This document shows, one piece after another, positions 57,301 through 64,000 of a stretch of DNA of 64,000 bases. How positions within the stretch are numbered: position 1 is the first letter of the stretch; the number at the start of each line of letters is the position of its first letter. The notes under the pieces were generated by a model, which made no database searches, was not told the DNA's origin, and worked only from the letters and a program-made list of their open reading frames with translations. The stretch is from positions 19,213,518 to 19,277,517 of the forward strand of contig NW_024881313.1 in NCBI RefSeq assembly GCF_018691265.1, written 5' to 3'. Source of the DNA: Tyto alba (Eukaryota > Chordata > Aves > Strigiformes > Tytonidae). A program made the position numbers and the translations under genes.

Positions 57301-60300
57301 GAGGACCATTAGTGTGAGCCTCCAGCTTTTGTATCAATCCATTAGGAACAAAGTGGTTCAGACAGGCTTAACTTTTGGTTGCCTGTGGGGCTGCCACAGA
57401 GTGAAGGAATGGGGCATGGCCAGGCATCTATGCAGAGCAGCAGAAGAAAGAAAGAAAAAGAAGAAAGAAAAAAATTAAAACCAACTAAACAGCAAACTTA
57501 CATTCTAAAACCATATAATAGCTTTTCTGGATGCTTTGTGGTTGATGGCATAACAACATGTTTACTCGGTAGTCTCTTCCAGGGTATCATTTAAATATAA
57601 TTATGGGCTTTCAGAAACATGCTCTGCTGGTCTAACTATGATAGAGTTTGAATGTCCTGAACAGAAAGAGACTGCATCAAGTCAACAGATGGCTTTTGCA
57701 CAGTGGAAGAAGATCCCTTGCATTAGAGGGATGTGGTCTGATCAACCATTAACAGATACTATTCTTTAGTTTTATCTGTGCATCTGTAAAGACAGTTATA
57801 ATGATCTTTTGCTCCGCTTGTGGCCCAGTAAGGCAAGGCACTGGAACTTTTGTTTCAAGCTTTCTAATTCCACAATGAACAAAGGAATAGTCTCCCTTCA
57901 GCACAGACAATGAGCCAGCATGGCTCAATCTTGAGAAGTTTTTCTTCAGTTGGAAAAGCTTACAAGTAGTTCTGTCAATATCAGTGAGAGCAACACTCAT
58001 TTTAAAATAAAGTACTTGCAGATCTTCTGTAGGATCAGAACAAAAGGCCCCAAACACCGATGCAGATTAAAACGTTTTTTCATCAATCCTCTCAGTCAAA
58101 GGGAAGGGGTTTGAAATGACCAGTTCAAATCTGGTGAATCAACATCTGGTTATGGGACTGGTGCCACAGCCAGGGGTTTGGCTACTTAGACCATGGGACT
58201 CTTTGGGAAAGTCCCAATATTTTGGGGTCAGTATTGGGACCAGAATGGTTTAACATCTTTTTTGGAGACATGGACAGTGGGATTGGGTGCACTGTCAGAA
58301 ATTTTGCCAACGACACCAAGCTGTGTGGTGCAGTTGACATGCTGGAGGGAAGGGATGCCATCCAGTGGGACCCTACCAGGCTTGAGGAGTGGGCCCATGC
58401 AAACCTCATGAAGTTCAACAAGGCCAAGTGCAAGGTCCTGCACACGGGTTGGGGCAATTCCAAACACAAATACAGGCTGGGTGATGAGCGGGTTCAGAGC
58501 AGCCCTGCAGAGAAGGACTTGGGGGTATTAGTGGACAGAAAACTCACTATGAGCCAGTAATGTGTGCTCACCGTCCAGAAAGCCAATTGTATCCTGGGCT
58601 GCATCAAGGAAAATGTGGCCAGCAGGTTGGGGGAGGTAATTCTGCCCCTCTCTTCCGCTCTCATGAGACCCAACCTGGAATACTGTGTCCAGCTCTGGGG
58701 CCCCCAGCACGAGAGAGTTGGTTGTTCATCCTGGAGAAGGCTCCAGGGAGACCTTATAGCAGTCTTCCAGTACTTAAAGGGAGCCTACAGGAAAGAAGGG
58801 GAGGGACTCTTTATCAGGCAGTATAGTGATAGGATGAGGGGTGATGGTTTTAAACTGAAAGAGGGTAGATTTAGATTAGATATAAGGAAGAAATTCTTTA
58901 CTGTGAAGGTGCTGGGGCACTGGCCCAGGCTGCCCAGAGAAGCTGTGGCTACCCCCTCCCTAGAAGTGTTCAAGGCCAGGCTGGAACTAGATGATTTTTA
59001 AGGTCCCTTCCAACCCAAACCATTCTATGATTCTATGAAAAATACATGGAATTAAACTGCGTTGTAAATACATCGCTGCATTCTAAAAATGCAACACATG
59101 GCACTGAGGAATCCTGATGTTCTTATATAGTATCTGATCATATTTCAGATGAATGTATCTGAGTCAAAATAAATACATGAGGATAAATTTCAAAGTGGTA
59201 TTTTAGAGTTTTATTGGAGGAAAAACATCTTTTAATAGGATCCATGTCTAAATAACCGGCACTAGCATATAGAACTCCTCACAAAATAAAACCCAGTTGG
59301 TGCAAAAGTGGTTTGGGGGCCGGGGAGAAGGCGTGTTGGTTTCTTAATAAAAATGTGGACAGATGGCAAATGTTAGCTGGATTGTTATTAATTATTATTG
59401 CAGCTGCTGACTATAGAAAAATTAACGTTCCTACCTCAGACTCAGAACATAAATAAAGATGGTAATTTTTGCCACAGTAAAAAATGATGCATTGATTTTC
59501 TGACATTTCATTACCAGTTATAATGAAAGAAGTTAGCTTAAGAAATTACAGTCTTCAATTTTCATCTGACTCAAGATTTTTCCCCCCTCTATTTCTATAA
59601 GCTTTTAAAAAACCCTTTTAATTTCATACACATAAAATATTATTTCTGAGTATAGCGTCCTATATTATGACTAACAAAAAGGTAATTTCCACACTGCTAG
59701 AGAGAGTTTCTGTAGCTAATATTACACTATTTAGAAGGTGTTGCTTCTCTTGTCAATAGCGTATCAAGAATTTAAAAGTCCAGAAGGATTATATCAAAGG
59801 AAGTAGTTTTCATTTGCTCTGTCCTTTAATATGGACAATTTCCTTTCACAACTTCAGTCACCACAAACATACTCCTAAGAGAAACCATGGCTTTTGTACT
59901 CTCAGGGAACTCAGCAATCATTTTCCAATTGCCTAGAAGTCCAAGGTCGGAAGGGAACACAGGATCATCTGTTTGATCTCTCATTCATCACAGGCCGTTA
60001 CATTTTGCCCTACACTCCACCAAAGCCTTTCAGGAGACATACTGGTATGACAAAGGCAGAAAGGCAAAAACCACTGATGAAATATTGGTGTTTGAGGTCC
60101 CTGAGTTAGCAAGGACTGGAGAAGGCATACCCGGGTTATCCTCATCACACCAACATTGCTGGAAATATCTGAAGACCAATCAAAACCGAGAGAAATTTTT
60201 CTCCCAGTCTCAAAGCTGATAATCAGTATGACTTGTAAGAAAGACACTAGACACACATCTCAGCAGTGGGATTCTCTGTACTACTTGTATTGCTGTTCTG

Positions 60301-63300
60301 CTCCATTCAGGGTCCTCTTCCCTAAATCTCATGCTCTGGAGAAACATAAAACCAGAACTCCTAGAACACATACAGCAGCAACTTATTCTTGGCCTCAGAA
60401 AGTGACCTGGATGAGGCTGGAGATATAATCTTTATCTTAATGCAGAGCTATAAATTATATGACCACATTGAGAGCCATGTTGGAAACTGTCTTTCCCAAA
60501 GGCTCTTAAAAAAGGGAACAAAGACTGTAAATCAGATTCCTGTGTTCTGAGCCAAGGACTACCACAGCTTTCTGGCCTGGTTCCTTCCACATCAGCACAA
60601 GGGCAACAGTCACATTCCATGTCAGATTTCCCACCACTACATATAAAGACTTCATATTAACTACTCAAGGGCCTCCTTCAGTGTGATTTTGATAAACATG
60701 ACCACAAACTACCATGACGTATTCTAGTGAAACCACAAGTGACCAATTTATTTTTGATGACACTTGAAGCAAATGTGAGATCCGTAAGAGATCATTCCGA
60801 CCTAAAGTTTTTATTTGATTATTACGATTAAGAAACAGATCCCACAAGATGCTGATTCCCCCACAACTCAAAAGAGCAAGGGCACAAAAAATATATGTCA
60901 ATGAGAGCTGGGGCAAGGGCTTTTATGTTGCAGAAATACTGAACCTCTGAAATTCTCTTCTCAGCTTTTTTATTGTCAGAAAGATGAAATCACAAAATCT
61001 GCATAACTGTCAATGTGGCAGTCTAATTTTTACTAATTGAAAATAAAAAGTTATAATTAGCTTTTACTCATCAACTAAGCCACTTTGTTGAAACACTCTG
61101 TTTATTTGAAAAACTCACTGATACCATTTTCCACAAAGGTCCAAGCTCCAACTGGCATTTTCCAATACAAATTCATTCAGTGGAAAAGCTCCTGCCTAGT
61201 TGTCTGTGGGGTTTCAGAACATTCAACAACCTCTAGTCATTAAACTTAAAATTGCAAAGTACAAATCAGAAAACTACTAGACAGAAAAGCACTGATGTTC
61301 TGCTCGATCAAATATGAGTTGAAATGCACCAACCTATCTGGTTTTATGACATATGACCAATCCACAGCTATTCTGACTTACACAGCTGAAAAATCCAATA
61401 AATCAATAAAATATGCAGTGGAGACAGTTTTAATGAGGAATGGATCTGTCATGCATGACACTTTGTAACTTCATTAAGCAATATAAAAAAAATTCATTAA
61501 TTAATCAGCACTATACCAGTCTACTGGAACCATATTTCCGTAGGGGTAATTAAGTTTCTGTGAAGGTCAACAACAAATGGCACTGTCTTTTGTGAATGCC
61601 TTTTTGGAGTGGGCACATGATGTTCTGCCAGAGAGATTTTCATGCTGGCATTCCACTGGACCAGGAAGCACACTATATAAGGAGATTTTTTTTTTTTTTT
61701 CAGAGGCCTGGGGTTTTTTTGATGAAATGGCTCTCCTTGTTTTTACATGTCATAAGCAAAAACACACTTAAATTTCAGGACACAATTGAGCAAGACAACT
61801 CCTGTGCAACTTACCCTTTTGTAAAGCATGTTGATCTCCGACAGGTAGGTTTAACAATGTCTAACAAGAAAGCATAGCGCACCAAGTACTTCGGTGGTAA
61901 GAAATACTGACTCATTTCTTCATTTTCCTCTTCCAAGAAATCTTTTAGCATATGAATAGAGGAATCATTGTCCTGATCATGTTTCCTTTCCATCTCTTCT
62001 ACTGTTTCAAGCTTAAAAAGAAAAGCTCCTTTTGGTAAACTCTTCTTGCTGCTGCAATCAGGACCAATGTTCGGATCCAGATTCTTCTCTCCAGAAGACA
62101 AGGAAGAACTAGCCTCACCCTTGTTAGCAACTTTGTCCTTGAATAAGTCTTCTACATCCTGATCTGGAAGTTTTGTTAAAATCTAGGAGCAGATTGTAAG
62201 TAAAAGATTAAAGAAATACATTTGAAAAACAAATTGACATCAGACTCTGCAGTGAGTAAGAATTCCTTCAGAGGTGCTCAGAATAAAGCAAGTAACCTTT
62301 CAATGTTATTTTCATGAAGATTTCAAAAAATGTTAGCATCAAGATTTGCTGACCTACCAGCAATGATGTTGGGAACAACTGCAAATAATTGCCTTTGCAA
62401 AAAGACCTTTCCAAGAGTGTGAAAATGGGAGCAGAATGCATTGTTTTCTACCTCACTATCAGCCACTGTCCCCCCAACTGTTTAAAACCAATGCCAACAG
62501 CATGCATTTCAGTCCTTACAAAACTCAGTATCCAGGCTCAAAAAAAGGAGACAGAATTCAGCTTTTCTGCTGATATCACTTAGCCCTCTCTCCATTCATC
62601 AGTACACACCACTAAACGGAAAATTTAATGCTCAATCTCCATGAAACAAAGCAAAATCAAGTAACACTAGTAGACTCACCTGACCAGGAGCTTGAAAAGA
62701 AAATGGTTCTTGGTGAAGCTTTGCAATTAGAAAGTATCGCAGCCTAGAATTGGGAATGCCAAGCTGTAAGCAAAATCCACAAGCCTTTAGTCCATGTGAT
62801 AAAGAGAGGAAAAGTGGTCTACAGCATCATAGAAGTTATCTACCATTATATACAGTAATAGAACTTTGCCACACTACTACACATCCTAACCACTTGTAAC
62901 GCTCATGCCTAGGTATTTTCAAGGAAACAAGTGGACAATTATTCTTTGCACCTCATGGATTTTACTTTCTCTGGAAATGAACAGGAATGTAAACAAGCTG
63001 TTATGCAAGGTAAGAAGCAAAATAGTGTGCATCATAAATTCTTCGAACAGGTACTACCTCTTTTCTATTAAAAAAGCAAAAATGCATCTCCTTGCCTTTT
63101 TGGACAAGGACTTACAAGACATCTAACATGAAAAAAATGCACTACAACTTGTTTTCAAGCTACCCTCTATCAGCTTCTCTCAGATATATACAGTACTTCA
63201 CTGTCTCCATTTAGTCTTGAGCAATCCAAAATCCCTCTCAACTCTTTTTCTAGTTGCCAGGGAAACATGCACACAAAGCCCCTCCTCCCACAAATGACAC

Positions 63301-63860
63301 AGTCATTTTCCGTTCTGGGAAATTCACAGGCATCAGCACTTCTGAAGCAATGAGGCTCCTGCAGGGAAAACCACCTTCCTGGTCATGGTGTAAATTCATG
63401 CCTTTCAAAAAAAATATCAAAACGTAGCAAAGCAATGTGGGACTAGGATCTGAACAATAATAGCAGTATGATTATGTCAGTATACTGATGAGAAATCAGA
63501 AGTCATGCCCAATGGCTTACTCATTCAGAAGAGTATCTTCAGCTCTGGGCATGACTCTCTTTTCTAACACAGTTAATTTCTGGCAGTGAAAAGAATCAAA
63601 AAGCAATTACTCCCTTCATACAACCTTCAGTCCCATTTTTATGCTAAATAAAAACACATTCAATGCAACACCTTAAGTAACAAGACATCCAGCACATTCA
63701 GTGAAAGAACTGGACATAACATTTTCAAATGTTCCTGGGCTCAGTGCAGTTTGAACAGTTAAATAATATTAGAGCAGTTTTAGTACTCACACAGGTCGGA
63801 GACAAAAGAAATTCTTGATATTTAAATCCACATGTTTCTAGTGTTCGCAAAAGTTCATTT
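51250..63860 (-). CDS. TRDMT1: TRDMT1 (DNMT2), 3' part: six terminal exons (gene-level entry)
   Basis: TRDMT1 is a DNA-methyltransferase-fold enzyme that methylates C38 in the anticodon loop of tRNA-Asp (also tRNA-Gly and tRNA-Val in animals), using S-adenosylmethionine. Six exons join in frame to one base plus 270 codons including the stop, against about 391 residues for the human protein, so about the last two thirds is here. Visible features in order: LGIPNSRLRYFLIA, LFKLETVEEM in the target-recognition part, the DNMT2-specific CFT motif in CRRSTCFTKGYG, LKLRYFTPREIANLHGFP (motif IX region) and RLLGNSLNVHVVAKLI (motif X) before the stop. The catalytic PCQ and ENV motifs should lie right of the window. 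No stop or frameshift was seen. It is upstream of CUBN on the same strand, as in human. Confidence 0.97.
51351..55727 (-). other. TRDMT1: TRDMT1 last intron, 4.4 kb
   Basis: AT-rich intron between the motif IX and motif X exons. I found no transposon body, RNA gene or conserved reading frame. Confidence 0.65.
55728..55857 (-). CDS. TRDMT1: TRDMT1 exon: motif IX region
   Basis: Encodes LESVFKHIEELPEEERLVKL and then LRYFTPREIANLHGFPLEFG. RYFTPREIANLHGFP corresponds to the most conserved C-terminal block (LRYFTPKEIANLLGFP in human). Acceptor CTTCATAG|CTT; donor TTTG|GTATGT. Confidence 0.96.
55858..56844 (-). other. TRDMT1: TRDMT1 intron, about 1 kb
   Basis: Ordinary AT-rich intron sequence; nothing recognised. 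Confidence 0.6.
56845..56902 (-). CDS. TRDMT1: TRDMT1 exon encoding YGHYVEGTGSVLQ
   Basis: 58 nt. The first base completes Gly; YGHYVEGTGSVLQTAVDVQ follows. This is the conserved segment after CFT; it is short and would be missed by ORF length. Acceptor GTTAAG|G; donor CAG|GTAAGA, phase 0. Confidence 0.95.
58168..59038 (+). mobile_element. CR1 LINE 3' fragment, copy C, antisense to TRDMT1
   Basis: Encodes the C-terminal part of CR1 RT: GSVLGPEWFNIFFGDMDSGI, FANDTKLCGAVDMLEG and HANLMKFNKAKCKVLHTGWG, then DLGVLVDRKLTMSQ up to a stop. The 3' UTR ends with AAACCATTCTATGATTCTAT. The catalytic FADD reads FAND. It is 5'-truncated near 58168 and the RT frame is otherwise open for 112 codons. It is a different, more diverged copy than A and B. 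Confidence 0.93.
61686..61700. repeat. Poly-T tract (T15)
   Basis: Fifteen T in the TRDMT1 intron, about 115 nt downstream of the CFT exon on the minus strand. Confidence 0.8.
61815..62182 (-). CDS. TRDMT1: TRDMT1 exon: target-recognition region and CFT motif
   Basis: 368 nt. A poorly conserved, charged linker (ILTKLPDQDVEDLFKDK) leads to GAFLFKLETVEEMERK, MLKDFLEEENEEMSQYFLPP and LLDIVKPTCRRSTCFTKG. The CFT triplet is the DNMT2 signature. Acceptor CTCCTAG|ATT; donor AAAGG|GTAAGT. About one third diverges from human, mostly in the linker. Confidence 0.96.
62183..63790 (-). other. TRDMT1: TRDMT1 introns on both sides of the motif VIII exon
   Basis: Gaps at 62183-62679 (497 nt) and 62764-63790 (1027 nt). 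The second carries the downstream copy of the tandem duplication (63572-63717). Confidence 0.65.
62680..62763 (-). CDS. TRDMT1: TRDMT1 exon encoding LGIPNSRLRYFLIAKL
   Basis: 28 codons, phase 0 on both sides. LGIPNSRLRYFLIA is motif VIII of the cytosine-5 methyltransferases, nearly invariant in DNMT2. Acceptor GCTTACAG|CTT; donor CAG|GTGAGT. Confidence 0.96.
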
Positions 63861-64000
63861 CTGGCAGTGAAAAGAATAAAAAAGCAATTATCCCCTTCAT
63901 ACAACCTTTAGTCCCATTTTTATGCTAAATGAAAACACATTACATGCAACACCTTAGGTACCAAGACATTCAGCACATTCAGTGAAATAACTGGACAGAG
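63572..64000. repeat. Tandem duplication (two ~145-bp copies, 281-bp offset) flanking a TRDMT1 exon
   Basis: 63572-63717 and 63853-63998 align without gaps at a constant offset of 281, with about 13 differences in 145 (roughly 91% identity by eye). The right copy contains the real acceptor of the exon at 63791-63860 plus its upstream intron; the left copy repeats that acceptor inside the next intron. The right copy may continue past the window edge. Confidence 0.9.
63791..63860 (-). CDS. TRDMT1: TRDMT1 exon encoding NELLRTLETCGF...SPTC
   Basis: 70 nt. The first base A completes a codon from the previous exon (outside), then NELLRTLETCGFKYQEFLLS and PTC follow, matching the helix and strand before motif VIII of DNMT2. 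Acceptor ACTGCCAG|A; donor TGT|GTGAGT, phase 0. The acceptor and the first few exon bases lie in a tandemly duplicated segment. Confidence 0.92.

Larger units (their letters stand above)
56903..61814 (-). other. TRDMT1: TRDMT1 intron, 4.9 kb
   Basis: Contains the plus-oriented CR1 at 58168-59038 and a T15 run at 61686-61700. The remainder is AT-rich with no recognised element. Confidence 0.65.

Noticed and set aside
58222..59001. Two adjacent open frames of 112 and 145 codons
   Set aside because: CR1 copy C RT end and its 3' UTR read through; not a gene.
1..64000. CRISPR arrays, bacterial operons, riboswitches, tRNA or rRNA genes
   Set aside because: Sequence is vertebrate nuclear; no spaced direct repeats of array type and no cloverleaf or rRNA core recognised by eye. 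A tRNAscan or Infernal run would settle small RNAs.

Overview
The window is vertebrate nuclear DNA from a bird, most likely a neoavian (not a galliform). Its genes are split into short exons with GT/AG (and one GC/AG) introns. Its interspersed repeats are CR1 LINEs with the typical 3' tail (repeats of a short TTCTATGA-like unit). A solo LTR of a type I know from neoavian genomes (TGTCATGGTTT...AAACCAGGACA ends) sits inside one CR1. I cannot name the species.

Two protein genes are present, both on the minus strand. (1) Positions 39359 down to 1008 hold the 5' third of CUBN (cubilin, the peripheral multiligand endocytic receptor). I could place 25 consecutive coding exons: signal peptide and furin site, an N-terminal trimerisation/coiled-coil region, eight EGF-like domains, CUB1 to CUB6 and the first half of CUB7. 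The exons join without any break in frame to 3684 nt (1228 codons). Every junction phase agrees, so the gene looks intact; the remaining CUB domains lie to the left of the window. (2) Positions 63860 down to 51250 hold the 3' part of TRDMT1 (DNMT2, the tRNA-Asp C38 methyltransferase): six exons covering the target-recognition part, the DNMT2-type CFT motif and the C-terminal motifs IX/X to the stop. The catalytic N-terminal half lies to the right. The order TRDMT1 then CUBN, same strand, matches human 10p13.

Layout: 1-39.4 kb CUBN exons and introns, with a 5'-truncated CR1 at 2.08-2.98 kb, an 8.15-kb intron at 3.5-11.6 kb, a GC-rich island at 17.46-17.94 kb, and a CR1 tail plus a possible LTR at 26.4-27.3 kb. 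39.4-50.6 kb is intergenic DNA holding simple repeats and a long CR1 interrupted by the solo LTR (48.26-50.5 kb). 50.6-64 kb is TRDMT1, with a sense-opposite CR1 in its large intron (58.17-59.04 kb) and a tandem duplication around a splice acceptor at 63.57-64.0 kb.

I see no CRISPR array, operon, toxin system or other undescribed multi-gene system. The items worth a second look are a GC-AG intron in CUBN; a pair of CR1 copies 47 kb apart that share the same coding lesions and are about 98% identical over only part of their length; the acceptor duplication in TRDMT1; loss of putative calcium ligands in CUB5 and CUB7; and the unexplained GC-rich island. All percentages are by-eye counts.
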